Shown here: positions 54,280 to 62,951 of the stretch, piece after piece
Position numbering within the stretch: the first letter of the stretch is position 1
Layout: every line of letters begins with the position of its first letter
The notes under the pieces: generated by a model
The model's database searches: none
What the model saw: the letters and a program-made list of their open reading frames with translations, nothing else
Told to the model about the DNA's origin: nothing
Made by a program: the position numbers and the translations under genes
From: Pirellulaceae bacterium
GTDB taxonomy: Bacteria > Planctomycetota > Planctomycetia > Pirellulales > Pirellulaceae
Length of the DNA stretch: 64,000 nt
Assembly (NCBI GenBank): GCA_019636385.1
Contig: JAHBXT010000005.1
Coordinates: 124,001 to 188,000, forward strand
Direction of reading: 5' to 3'

Positions 54280-55281
54280 ATGACGATGAAGCAGTTTTGT
54301 GTATGTGGTTTGGGCAATGCGATTGTCGATATTTTCTTGGACTTGGGTGAAGCAGAATTCCAGTCGTTGGGGTTTGAACGCGGAACGATGCGGTTGGTCG
54401 ACAAGCAGGACCAAGATCAATTGCTGTCGCGTTTCCACGACGGCCGGCACGATCTGGTACTGGTCAGCGGTGGATCGGTGGCCAATTCAGTCATCGCCGT
54501 TTCGCAACTGGGCGGTAAGTCCGCATTCATCGGCTGCGTGGGCGATGACCGCTATGGTTTGCACTACGTCGAGGAATTCCAGCAATTGCAAATCGACATG
54601 GGCAACCCGGTGTTGGTTGGCGAGTCGACTGGAACCTGCTTGGCCATCGTAACTCCTGAAGGTGAGCGCACGATGCGAACCTTTTTGGGAATCGCCAGTC
54701 ATTTGTCCGACAAGCACGTTGATGAGCAACGCATTGCGGCTTCACAGTGGCTGTTTATCGAAGGCTACGTGTTTGCTAATCCGGACACGGGCCAACACGC
54801 GATTCGCAAGGCCATCCAAATCGCCAAGGCATCAGGCACCAAGGTGGCGCTGACTTGCTCGGACGGTTTTATTCCTGAAGTGTTCGGCGATGCATTTCGA
54901 GCGGCGCTCGAGCATTCTGATCTGCTGTTTTGCAACGCCGGAGAGGCCTTGTCGGTTACGGGAGCCAGTGACGTGCAGCAAGCCTTTGCGCGGCTGGGCG
55001 ACATGGTGCCGGGGTGTGTGGTAACCAACGGTCCCGACGGTGCGTACGTGCGTATGTCAGGTCAGACCGGGCACGCGCCGACCCAAGCCTGTGATCCCCG
55101 CGACCTAACCGGTGCAGGAGACATGTTTGCCGGCTCGTTTTTATATGGCATCACCCACGGCTATCAACCGCTGGAAGCAGCCAAAGCAGCCAATGGTATG
55201 GCGCGGCGAGTGATCATGCAGGTTGGTGCTCGATTGCATGACGGCGTTCGCCATGCTTGGCAACAGGCTTTGGAGCAATAA
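54280..55281 (+). CDS. PfkB-family sugar kinase, adenosine-kinase-like
   Basis: A 333-residue carbohydrate kinase. Near the N-terminus GLGNAIVDIF and GGSVANSVIAVSQLGGKSAFIG form the substrate side; the C-terminal signature DLTGAGDMFAG carries the catalytic Asp281 and the anion hole. The best match by eye is the bacterial adenosine kinase group, but related members phosphorylate ribose, fructose or other nucleosides, so the substrate is uncertain. GAGG lies seven bases before ATG 54280. The gene is alone between a divergent YheT-like gene and an SBF-like transporter 166 bp downstream. A reverse copy of the dispersed element follows ten bases after its stop. Confidence 0.85.
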   Translation: MTMKQFCVCGLGNAIVDIFLDLGEAEFQSLGFERGTMRLVDKQDQDQLLSRFHDGRHDLVLVSGGSVANSVIAVSQLGGKSAFIGCVGDDRYGLHYVEEFQQLQIDMGNPVLVGESTGTCLAIVTPEGERTMRTFLGIASHLSDKHVDEQRIAASQWLFIEGYVFANPDTGQHAIRKAIQIAKASGTKVALTCSDGFIPEVFGDAFRAALEHSDLLFCNAGEALSVTGASDVQQAFARLGDMVPGCVVTNGPDGAYVRMSGQTGHAPTQACDPRDLTGAGDMFAGSFLYGITHGYQPLEAAKAANGMARRVIMQVGARLHDGVRHAWQQALEQ

Positions 55282-55290
55282 TTCCTAAAT

Positions 55291-55308
55291 GCAACTACGC
55301 TCGCCAAT
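55291..55308 (-). repeat. Dispersed 18-bp element, reverse orientation
   Basis: The minus strand reads ATTGGCGAGCGTAGTTGC, 14 of 18 bases matching the reference with an unbroken 12-base core, TGGCGAGCGTAG. Just downstream of the sugar kinase gene. Confidence 0.45.
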
Positions 55309-55447
55309 GCGTGAAGAAGCGTTGAAAGACAATCTGCATCGATGCGCCTTGCGCGACGTTCGATGTAAGCGCTGATCAACCTCTGCAAATTGTTGGCGAC
55401 AACAAGGTTGATCCGAACCTTAATACAGAATGGGAACTCAGTAACGG

Positions 55448-56446
55448 ATGTTACACCTTTTACGTCGCTACTGGTTCCTGGTCGCGCTGGCAGCGGCTGT
55501 GTTGATTGGGCTGCTGGGCCACGAGTGGTTGTTACCCGTTGCCAAGCTCTCGTGGCTGACGACCGGCATTGTCATGGTCGTGATGGCCATGATGACAGCC
55601 CCCGTCCCGATGGAGCTGGTGCGTCAAACTCTGGCGCGCCCCTGGCCGGCGGTATTGGCATCGCTGATCAATTTGGGCATCCTTCCAATTCTGGGATGGT
55701 GCGCCGCCTGGTGGTTGCCGAGCGACTTGGCCGGCGGCCTGATCGTGGCGGCCTGTGTGCCATCGACCTTATCTTCGGCGGCAGTGATGACTCGCCAGGC
55801 CGGGGGCGACGATACAGTATGTATCTTTGTCACGCTGCTGACCAACGTGTGCTGCGTGGTAGTCACGCCGTTGTGGCTGGTTGGTCTGTTGGGAGTCAAC
55901 GTGCAACTGAATTTGGCAGATATGGTGCAAAACCTGTGTTTAGTCGTGCTCTTGCCAATTGCGGTAGTGCAAATCACGCGTTGGCAATCGGCCGCGTTCA
56001 GTGACTGGGCCAGTCGCTCGGCGATGCGATTATCGTTTGCCTGTCAGATTGGCATCTTGAGTATGGTCCTGCTGGGATCGGTCCAAATGGGCTCGCGCTG
56101 GCAAGATCAAGCTCAGCAACTTGGTGGCGATCTATCCAGCGTGGCCAACGTATGGACGATAGCGGCCGTGGTACTGTTAGGACTACTCATTCACCTGACA
56201 GCGCTGGTAGTCGGGTGGTACACATCTCGACTGACTGGGATCGACGATCCACAGTGCAAAGCGGTCAGTTTTTCCGGCAGTCAGAAGACCTTGATGGTTG
56301 GATTAAACTTGGCAATTCAATGTGGTGTCAACATTCTACCCATGATCACCTATCACGTTTTCCAGCTCCTGTTCGATGCCGTCATCGCCCAGCGCTGGGG
56401 CCGCCGCGACCAGCACAAGAATTCTGCACTGTCCAAAGTTCATTGA
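55448..56446 (+). CDS. SBF-like (bile acid:sodium symporter family) transporter
   Basis: A 332-residue membrane protein with about nine to ten hydrophobic helices spread over the whole length. Motifs such as MAMMTAPVPMELVRQTL, AACVPSTLSSAAVMTRQAGGDD and SFSGSQKTLMVGLNLA match the SBF-like branch (PF13593) of the bile acid:sodium symporter superfamily, where the central S-rich loop and broken helices bind sodium and substrate. The actual substrate is unknown; organic anions are typical. The short N-terminus begins straight with the first helix (LRRYWFLVALAAAVLIGL), so the start at 55448 fits. It lies between the sugar kinase and a DUF1573 gene, without a clear functional link. Confidence 0.8.
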   Translation: MLHLLRRYWFLVALAAAVLIGLLGHEWLLPVAKLSWLTTGIVMVVMAMMTAPVPMELVRQTLARPWPAVLASLINLGILPILGWCAAWWLPSDLAGGLIVAACVPSTLSSAAVMTRQAGGDDTVCIFVTLLTNVCCVVVTPLWLVGLLGVNVQLNLADMVQNLCLVVLLPIAVVQITRWQSAAFSDWASRSAMRLSFACQIGILSMVLLGSVQMGSRWQDQAQQLGGDLSSVANVWTIAAVVLLGLLIHLTALVVGWYTSRLTGIDDPQCKAVSFSGSQKTLMVGLNLAIQCGVNILPMITYHVFQLLFDAVIAQRWGRRDQHKNSALSKVH

Positions 56447-56711
56447 TGCGCCAGCCTGGCGAACTCAAACTCTCCAAGGCACAAAGCTCAGCCGGGATGT
56501 TTGGGGTGTGGTTCGAGTTTGGATAAACGGATCGCGTAACTGCTGTATTTCAAATAGCTTATGATACAACCGCCGCCCGTTCGGGTGCCCCAAATTCAAC
56601 TGTAGTAGGGGCCAATCACCTTCCGCTTAGCGGCCCTGATCGCTAAATTGTCTCAGGCGAAATTACGCAGTTTAGCTAATGATTGAGTGCAACTTTCAGG
56701 ATTGCGATTTC

Positions 56712-57707
56712 ATGATGGTACGTCGGATGTTGGTCGTATTAGGATTGATCGGACTGACTGTGCTTACCAGCGACGGGCTGTCAGGCCAGGAGTGGGTCAG
56801 GAGCATGTTCCAGGACACTTCGCATGACTTTGGCATCGTGCCCCGTGGCGCGGACGCAGTTTTCGAATTCAAGTTTACTAACAAGTACGAAGAAGATGTG
56901 CACGTTGCAGCTGTCCGCAGCAGTTGCGGTTGCACGATCCCGAGAATCAAGAAGGCGGACGTCAAGACCTACGAGGAAAGCGCGATCGTCTGCGAGTACA
57001 ATACCAAGTCATTCATCGGTCCCAAGGCAGCCGTGGTGACCGTGGTGTTTTCTAAGCCGTACTACGGCGAGATGCAGCTCAATATCAAAGGCAATATCCG
57101 CTCCGATATCGATACCGACCCGGGCATGATTGACTTTGGTGAAGTGGACCGCGGGACATCACGGACCACGCAGGTCAAAATCAGCTATGCGGGCAGGAAC
57201 TTGTGGGAAATCATGGATGTCCGTTCGGCCAACCAGAACTTGGGTGTGGCCATCGAACGCACCAGCCAACCTGGAAAGATTTCCTACATCATGAATGTGC
57301 GGCTCAAGGATACCGCCCCAGCCGGCGAGTTCCTCGATAACATTATTCTGGTGACTAATGAGCCCAAGTACAATTTGGTGACCATTCCGGTGCGTGGAGC
57401 GATTCTGCCGCCGCTCGTCTTGCCCATGCGCGTGGACCTCGGAACCATCAAGGCGGGCGAACAGGGCAAATCGTTCATTGTGGCTCGCAGCAAGACACCG
57501 TTTGAAGTGCGAAGCATCGAATGCAAAGATGAACGTTTCGTATTCAAGTTGCCTGAGGGTAAGAAAGATAAGCATGTAATTCCGTTTGAATTTAACAGCG
57601 GAGATCAGGTCGGCGCGGTGCGGCAAACAATCAAGCTTCAGACAGATTTAAGCGAAGATGGCGAAGGTACTACCGTTATTTTGGTAAACGTAGCGGAAAA
57701 GGGATAG
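56712..57707 (+). CDS. DUF1573 domain protein, exported
   Basis: About 331 residues. A signal peptide (MLVVLGLIGLTVLTSDGLSGQ) is followed by DUF1573: DTSHDFGIVPRGADAVFEFKFTN and the hallmark SSCGCTIPR, where the two Cys lie in an Ig-like ASPM/SPD-2/Hydin-type fold. Two further beta-sandwich repeats follow (around 130-240 and 240-330; IDFGEVDRGTSRT, VDLGTIKAGEQGKS). Planctomycetes have many such proteins, probably periplasmic; no function is established. ATG 56712 is preferred to ATG 56679 because the signal peptide starts there. lipA follows 43 bp later on the same strand, perhaps cotranscribed. Confidence 0.85.
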   Translation: MMVRRMLVVLGLIGLTVLTSDGLSGQEWVRSMFQDTSHDFGIVPRGADAVFEFKFTNKYEEDVHVAAVRSSCGCTIPRIKKADVKTYEESAIVCEYNTKSFIGPKAAVVTVVFSKPYYGEMQLNIKGNIRSDIDTDPGMIDFGEVDRGTSRTTQVKISYAGRNLWEIMDVRSANQNLGVAIERTSQPGKISYIMNVRLKDTAPAGEFLDNIILVTNEPKYNLVTIPVRGAILPPLVLPMRVDLGTIKAGEQGKSFIVARSKTPFEVRSIECKDERFVFKLPEGKKDKHVIPFEFNSGDQVGAVRQTIKLQTDLSEDGEGTTVILVNVAEKG

Positions 57708-57750
57708 CAACTGCCCTTCGTTGGCTCCACTGAGAGACGAGAAAATCCGG

Positions 57751-58668
57751 ATGGCCATTGAATTACCCGTAGTTGGCGCGCCGCCGAATGCTGATGCGCA
57801 GGTTGGAGCATTGCGGCCGTCTGCCAAGCGTCTGCCACCGTGGCTGCGTCGCGAGTTGCCGCGCGGTGATGCGAATCACTTTACCAATCAGCTGCTACGT
57901 GAATTGCAGTTGGAGACGGTGTGTGAAAATGCCAAGTGTCCCAATCGGATGGAGTGTTTTTCGCACAAGACGGCCACATTTATGATCATGGGCAATGTCT
58001 GCACGCGGCCTTGTGGATTTTGTGCAGTTTCTCGCGGCAAGCCCGAGCAATTAGCCGCCGATGAGCCGCAGCGCGTGGCAGAAGCCGCTGCTCGATTGGG
58101 ACTCAAGCATGTGGTCATTACTTCGGTGACACGCGATGATCTGGCCGATGGCGGTGGCGAGCACTTCTATCAAGCGGTACTGGCGGTGCGCCAGCGGACC
58201 GGAGCAACCATTGAGGTTTTGACGCCAGACTTTGTACGTCAACGCTCGGGGCTGGATCGTGTTATCGAGTCGGTTCCAGAGGTGTTTAATCACAATATGG
58301 AAACGGTTCCCAGATTGTATCGCCAGGTGCGCGGCCCGCGCAGTGATTACGCCTGGACTCTGGAACTGCTACGTCGCGTCAAGCAGCTCAATGCTGCGAT
58401 CAAGACCAAGAGCGGCCTAATGTTGGGGTTGGGTGAGACACACGACGAACTACTGGAATGCTTGGCCGATTTGCGTCGCCAGCGGTGCGATTTTTTGACG
58501 ATGGGGCAATATCTGCAACCAGGGCCAAAGTATCTGCCGGTCCAGCGGTTCGTGCCGCCAGATGAATTTGAATATCTAGGCGAGATTGCTCGCAAAATGG
58601 GTTTTTCCAAAGTCGCAAGTGGGCCGTTTGTACGCTCCAGCTATCATGCCCGCGATATGGCGAATTGA
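57751..58668 (+). CDS. lipA: Lipoyl synthase
   Basis: A 305-residue radical SAM enzyme that inserts two sulfur atoms into octanoyl groups on carrier domains, the last step of lipoic acid synthesis. The auxiliary iron-sulfur cluster ligands are Cys58, Cys63 and Cys69 in CENAKCPNRMEC, and the radical SAM cluster is Cys84, Cys88 and Cys91 in CTRPCGFC. Other family marks: VITSVTRDDLADGGGEHF, KSGLMLGLGETHDE and the C-terminal SGPFVRSSYHA with the essential Ser. ATG 57751 is chosen; a TTG at 57721 is also in frame. A good terminator follows at 58736. lipB is not in the window. Confidence 0.97.
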   Translation: MAIELPVVGAPPNADAQVGALRPSAKRLPPWLRRELPRGDANHFTNQLLRELQLETVCENAKCPNRMECFSHKTATFMIMGNVCTRPCGFCAVSRGKPEQLAADEPQRVAEAAARLGLKHVVITSVTRDDLADGGGEHFYQAVLAVRQRTGATIEVLTPDFVRQRSGLDRVIESVPEVFNHNMETVPRLYRQVRGPRSDYAWTLELLRRVKQLNAAIKTKSGLMLGLGETHDELLECLADLRRQRCDFLTMGQYLQPGPKYLPVQRFVPPDEFEYLGEIARKMGFSKVASGPFVRSSYHARDMAN

Positions 58669-58735
58669 ATTGGCTTGCCGCTGGCAGAGATAAGCTCGGG
58701 TTTGCAGAATTTCCTTGCCAACGGTGACTCTGCAT

Positions 58736-58767
58736 CCTGTTCGCAGGGCGAACAGGGATTATTTTCT
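58736..58767 (+). terminator. Intrinsic terminator after lipA
   Basis: CCTGTTCG (58736-58743) pairs perfectly with CGAACAGG (58749-58756) across a five-base loop, followed by GATTATTTTCT. It lies 68 bp after the lipA stop on the same strand. Confidence 0.65.
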
Positions 58768-58840
58768 GGTAGAATTTGCCCGCCGCAGTCTCGTGGCTTG
58801 CACAGAATTGTAAATTTCTTTTTGGCGAGTATAGTCCACC

Positions 58841-59656
58841 ATGAACCGCATTGCTTTGGCATGTTGTGTGATCTTCGGTCATTGTTTCTCATGGGCGCAT
58901 GGCGAGACGGACGCTAAGCATAGTCCGGATACCCAGAAAATGTTTGAATCGCATCAGCATACCAGCTCGGATGGGCAGGCGTTGAACTATCGGTTAATGC
59001 GGCCGCAACAGGTCGAAGGGAATCAGAAGTATCCCCTCGTCATTTTTCTGCACGGGGCTGGGGAGCGTGGTGACGACAATCAGGCTCAGTTGAAGCATGG
59101 AATGCCTGAATTGTGCAAGGCTGAGCGGCGAGCCGCCTGGCCGTGTTACGTTTTGGCTCCACAATGTCCGCGCAACCAAAAATGGGCTGACGTTAATTTT
59201 CTACAAGGTGATGTAAAGCTGCCAGAGCGCATCAGCCGTAGCTTGGAGTTGACCTTGGAGGTAGTGGACAAGTTATTGCGGGAGGCGGCTATCGACGCGG
59301 ATCGCATTTATATTACGGGACTGTCGATGGGCGGGTTTGGAACGTGGGATGCCTTAGTGCGGCGCCCCAATTTTTTTGCGGCCGCCATGCCGATTTGTGG
59401 CGGTGGAGATCCAGCCACAGCGGCCGCCATCCAGCATATTCCCGTCGCTTGTTTTCACGGTGCCGATGACCGCATCGTGACGCCCGAAAAGTCGCAACGA
59501 ATCATCGAAGCGTTGCGAAAGCTAGGTGCCCAGCCGACGTATGTCGAATATCCCGGGGTGGCCCACAATAGTTGGGAGCAGGCCTACAGCAACGACGACA
59601 ACTGGAAGTGGTTATTCAGCCAGCGACGTCCGCGCGGCGTACCAGCCAGCAATTAG
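58841..59656 (+). CDS. Secreted esterase/peptidase-like alpha/beta hydrolase
   Basis: A 271-residue exported hydrolase. A signal peptide (IALACCVIFGHCFSWAHG) is followed by the alpha/beta fold: VIFLHGAGERGDDNQ for the oxyanion region, GLSMGGFGTW with Ser162 as nucleophile, HGADDRIV with Asp209/210 as the acid and GVAHNSW with His242. This matches the dienelactone hydrolase / prolyl-oligopeptidase-like esterases common in planctomycetes and the LpqC-type secreted esterases; feruloyl or acetyl esterase activity is possible. It stands alone with its own promoter region after the lipA terminator. Confidence 0.85.
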   Translation: MNRIALACCVIFGHCFSWAHGETDAKHSPDTQKMFESHQHTSSDGQALNYRLMRPQQVEGNQKYPLVIFLHGAGERGDDNQAQLKHGMPELCKAERRAAWPCYVLAPQCPRNQKWADVNFLQGDVKLPERISRSLELTLEVVDKLLREAAIDADRIYITGLSMGGFGTWDALVRRPNFFAAAMPICGGGDPATAAAIQHIPVACFHGADDRIVTPEKSQRIIEALRKLGAQPTYVEYPGVAHNSWEQAYSNDDNWKWLFSQRRPRGVPASN

Positions 59657-59846
59657 GTGAAGGCAGCCTCACTGCGCAATTAGTTTTGGTACCCAATGAG
59701 GTTTCGCTGCCCAATGAGGCATGGTTGTGCCTTGCTTGGCCGCAGTTCCGCCAATCGCCGCCACGGACCGACTAAGCTAGCTGGATTGTACTATGGCAGC
59801 GATCAAACTCTGATGTCTACGCCGCAGTGCGTGGAGCGAGTTCGAA

Positions 59847-60086
59847 TTAAGCTTCTTGAGCCTTTTCGATGAAGTCGATGGCTTCCCCAACGCGCTGGAT
59901 TTTTTCGGCAGATTCTTCGGGAATGCTGATGTTGAACTCCTCTTCAAGCTCCATCACCAATTCAACGGTATCAAGTGAATCAGCTCCCAGATCGTTCACA
60001 AAGTGGGTCTCGCGGGTGATTTTGTCTTTTTCGACGCCCAACTGATCGGCCACGATGTCGATCACGCGCTGCTCTATGGATGCCAT
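59847..60086 (-). CDS. acpP: Acyl carrier protein
   Basis: A 79-residue acidic helical protein that carries growing fatty acids on a phosphopantetheine arm. The attachment site is Ser37 in GADSLDTVELVMELEEEF, the standard motif. Length and sequence are close to other bacterial AcpP. It is the last gene of the minus-strand fatty-acid block, 237 bp after fabG. The longer gap suggests its own promoter, as seen in many genomes. Confidence 0.97.
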   Translation of the reverse strand: MASIEQRVIDIVADQLGVEKDKITRETHFVNDLGADSLDTVELVMELEEEFNISIPEESAEKIQRVGEAIDFIEKAQEA

Positions 60087-60323
60087 CTGTGAATCGCTCC
60101 CAATTCAAATGTGGATGGTAAAATCTGCGTTGCAGAAAATTGTGGTAGGTTGCGGAAGTTACCGGATTTTAACAGATTCAGTCAAGTGAGCTAGGTGCTC
60201 GGCAGGGCCGTAACTGAATAGTTTTTTGGAGTTCAGGGTATCAGGAAACTGGAGTTTCCAGACCACAACTGGGTCGGAGACTGTGGCCAGCAAGTCGGCG
60301 GCTACACGGCAGCCGAGTAACTA

Positions 60324-61094
60324 TCAGCAGGTCATCCCACCGTCCACAGTGATTACTTGCCCGGTAATGTAGCTAGCGGCCGGACTGGCCAGGAACAGCA
60401 CGGTACTGGCCACGTCATCCCCGGTCCCCAAGCGATTGGCTGGAATCCGCTTTTTCACCTCTTTCAACGTTTCGTCACCCAGTGCGCGGGTCATGTCGCT
60501 TTCGATAAAGCCTGGAGCGACCGCGTTGACCGTGACCTTTCGCTTGCCCAGTTCGCGGGCTAAGCTGCGCGTTAGTCCAATCATGCCGGCTTTGGACGCC
60601 GAGTAGTTCGTTTGTCCCGGATTACCGATCAGCCCTGAAACGCTGGACATGTTGATGATTCGACCGTAGCGCGCCGACATCATCATTCGCGAGGCCGCGC
60701 GGCAGAACAGGAAGCAACTGGTTAGATTGGTTTGGATCACGTCGTCCCAAGCGTCGTCGGTCATTCGCGGAAGCAGGGTATCGCGCGTGATACCCGCGTT
60801 ATTGACCAGGATATCCAGCTTGCCGTACTGATTTTCGATTTCGGCGAATAAAGCTTCAACGCTTTCGCGCGATGTCACATCGCATGATCGCACTTCTGCC
60901 TTGCCACCCAAAGCTTGGATTTCTGCAGCGGTTTCCGCCAGTTTATCCAGGCTGCGAGCGACGCAGATCACCGTGGCGCCGCATTGACCTAAACGAACTG
61001 CACAAGACTTGCCCAGGCCCTGCGAAGCCCCGGTTACCAAGGCGACTTGTCCAGTCAGATCGGCCGTCAGGCCAGTTTGTGTTGTGTCGCTCAT
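60324..61094 (-). CDS. fabG: 3-oxoacyl-ACP reductase FabG
   Basis: A 256-residue short-chain dehydrogenase that reduces 3-oxoacyl-ACP with NADPH in fatty-acid elongation. The cofactor site is TGASQGLGKS (21-30); NNAG occurs at 98-101; the catalytic residues are Ser151, Tyr164 and Lys168 in NMSSVSG and YSASK. The C-terminal AASYITGQVITVDGGM is typical of FabG. ATG 61094 is chosen since AAGGAG lies seven bases upstream; a TTG immediately before it is unlikely. It is 83 bp downstream of fabD and 237 bp upstream of acpP. Confidence 0.96.
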   Translation of the reverse strand: MSDTTQTGLTADLTGQVALVTGASQGLGKSCAVRLGQCGATVICVARSLDKLAETAAEIQALGGKAEVRSCDVTSRESVEALFAEIENQYGKLDILVNNAGITRDTLLPRMTDDAWDDVIQTNLTSCFLFCRAASRMMMSARYGRIINMSSVSGLIGNPGQTNYSASKAGMIGLTRSLARELGKRKVTVNAVAPGFIESDMTRALGDETLKEVKKRIPANRLGTGDDVASTVLFLASPAASYITGQVITVDGGMTC

Positions 61095-61177
61095 CAATGA
61101 CTCCTTCTAAATTTCTGCGTAACAGTAAGTCCAATTTGGGGGGCGATTCAGCCAGCGTGGTGATGGGCCTGTCGAAC

Positions 61178-62095
61178 TTACAAGTTTTCGCCAAAGCATT
61201 CGCATGCAATCTTGCGGTTAACGCGCTTGACAGTGCCTGCCAGTACGCGACCGGCTCCGACTTCGATGAAGCTATCGACGCCGGCAGCGATCAATTCGAC
61301 GAGCGACTGCTCCCATCGTACTGGAGCAACAAGTTGTTGAGGTAACAAGCTACTGAATTCTTCCGGTCGCAAATGCGGCTGACAGTCAACGTTCGAGTAC
61401 ACGGGAACACGCGTGGGACTGAACGTAACCTGTCCGAGCGCTTCCCTGAGTCGCTCGGCGGCAGGCTGCATAATCGTGGTGTGAAATGCGCCGGCGACAG
61501 GCAAGCGAACGGCCTTCATCGCGCCGCGCTCGACGGCCAACTGTTCCGCCCGCTGCATGGCGTCTAAATGTCCCGAAATGGCGATGTTGCCCGGACATAG
61601 AAGGTTGGCAGGCTGTACAAAGCTCAGGTCGTTCCTGGAAGCTTGTTGACAGACCTCTCGCAGAATTTCCAGATCCAGACCCAGAATGCTGCTCATGCCA
61701 CTGCTGGTTGCGTCAGCAGCGGCCTGCATGGCCTGGCCGCGAGCTCGTACCAACTTCAATCCATCTGTAAACGACATTCCGCCAGCGGCAGCGATCGCGG
61801 TGTACTCGCCTAGGCTCAATCCGGCAACCGCAACAACATCATCCCACAGTCCCTCGCGCTGGGATTGCAATTCTGCAAGCGCGGCCAGGCTGTGAACGTA
61901 AAGTGCTGGCTGGCAGAACTCGGTACGATTGAGTTCTTCAGCAGGGCCGGCCTGGCATAGCCGAAGCAGATCCATTCCTAGAGTTTCAGCGGCTTGATCA
62001 AATAGCTGGCGGGCACTTGAGCTGTGCTTGGTCAGCTCGACTCCCATGCCGACCGCTTGAGCACCTTGGCCTGGAAACAAGATAGCAGTAGCCAA
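61178..62095 (-). CDS. fabD: Malonyl-CoA:ACP transacylase FabD
   Basis: A 305-residue enzyme that loads malonyl groups onto acyl carrier protein for fatty-acid synthesis. FPGQGAQ at the N-terminus, the nucleophile Ser94 in GLSLGEYTA, Arg117 in KLVRARG and catalytic His205 in GAFHTT are all in place. The residue before the nucleophile is Leu rather than the His seen in the textbook GHSLG motif. The gene lies in the order rpmF, fabD, fabG, acpP on the minus strand; fabH and plsX, often found between rpmF and fabD, are absent here. A terminator stands between rpmF and this gene, so it has its own promoter in 62096-62173. Confidence 0.95.
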   Translation of the reverse strand: MATAILFPGQGAQAVGMGVELTKHSSSARQLFDQAAETLGMDLLRLCQAGPAEELNRTEFCQPALYVHSLAALAELQSQREGLWDDVVAVAGLSLGEYTAIAAAGGMSFTDGLKLVRARGQAMQAAADATSSGMSSILGLDLEILREVCQQASRNDLSFVQPANLLCPGNIAISGHLDAMQRAEQLAVERGAMKAVRLPVAGAFHTTIMQPAAERLREALGQVTFSPTRVPVYSNVDCQPHLRPEEFSSLLPQQLVAPVRWEQSLVELIAAGVDSFIEVGAGRVLAGTVKRVNRKIACECFGENL

Positions 62096-62173
62096 ACTAG
62101 TTCACTCCCTGCAAACTCGGATTTCCACAACGGGAATCCGGTGGATCAATGAATTGGTTCTGATTCGCCAGGC

Positions 62174-62207
62174 AAAAAAATGGGACGGTGCCAATCGGCA
62201 TCGTCCC
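62174..62207 (-). terminator. Intrinsic terminator after rpmF
   Basis: On the minus strand an 11-bp stem (62197-62207 with 62182-62192, one G-U pair) closes a four-base loop and is followed by a run of seven T (62180 to 62174). It is a textbook intrinsic terminator, placed 50 bp after the rpmF stop and about 80 bp before the fabD start. Confidence 0.9.
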
Positions 62208-62256
62208 AAGCTGTATTAACAGGTCGCGTGATACGACGAATGCAGTTGCCGCCGCG

Positions 62257-62442
62257 CTAAGCCTCGTCGCTCATCTCCACAACTGCCCGTCCCATGTAAT
62301 GCCCGCACTTCGGGCACACGACATGCGATGGAATGTTGGTATTGCAGTTGGAGCAATATGCGGTTTGCTTTGGCGTGAGGTTGTGGTGCGAACGTCGCTT
62401 GCCAGAACGCGAATTAGAATGTTTTCTCTTTGGTACAGCCAT
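62257..62442 (-). CDS. rpmF: 50S ribosomal protein L32
   Basis: A 61-residue basic protein of the large ribosomal subunit. The N-terminus MAVPKRKHSNSRSGKRRSH is the family signature. Four cysteines (30, 33 in CSNC; 43, 46 in CPKC) form a zinc ribbon, so this is the zinc-binding version. GGAAG stands directly before the ATG. It leads the fatty-acid gene block but is separated from it by a terminator. Confidence 0.97.
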   Translation of the reverse strand: MAVPKRKHSNSRSGKRRSHHNLTPKQTAYCSNCNTNIPSHVVCPKCGHYMGRAVVEMSDEA

Positions 62443-62951
62443 CTTCCGAACTCAACAATTCTCAAGGGCTTAGGACAATAACCTGAGGGGCACTCGGGCC
62501 GTCAAACAGGCACAGCAAAATAAACTTAGCCCCTCGACCTGTCAACCCAAAATGGGTACCGCACAAGGCTTGCGCGATTATTCAATGTAGCCATTGATGG
62601 CGTAATGGCAATGCGCCACTACGAAGCGACACCCCTCCAAAGGTGGTGGGTTGATAAGGGCGAAAAACGCCAACCACTGCCCAACAGGCTGTCAAGTGCC
62701 GGATTCGGCAGTCGCTGGTTAGGAACGCAGGTTATCGGCATAGGCTGGCCAACCACTACAGGTGTACATCAGTGGCCCCCGGCAATGCTCGGCTACACTA
62801 ATTTCTCACCAAACCACCGACAATTTAGGGAACACCGGTAGTCTCCAAGGCAACTTCTCTCCTAAACTATCTGCAGACATAGTTGGAGCTTGCCCACTGG
62901 CTAAAGCGGGCGGGATTTTTCTACGAGCGATCGCCTGTCATGAGAGAATTC
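62443..62951. other. Intergenic region upstream of rpmF
   Basis: About 510 bp between divergent genes. It holds a hairpin at 62646-62677 (GTGG-TT/AACCAC around a GGCG/CGCC inner stem) and a repeated CCAACCACT at 62671 and 62749. A GCCC/GGGC stem with a T-rich tail near 62891-62920 could be a weak terminator. No gene was recognised. Confidence 0.4.
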
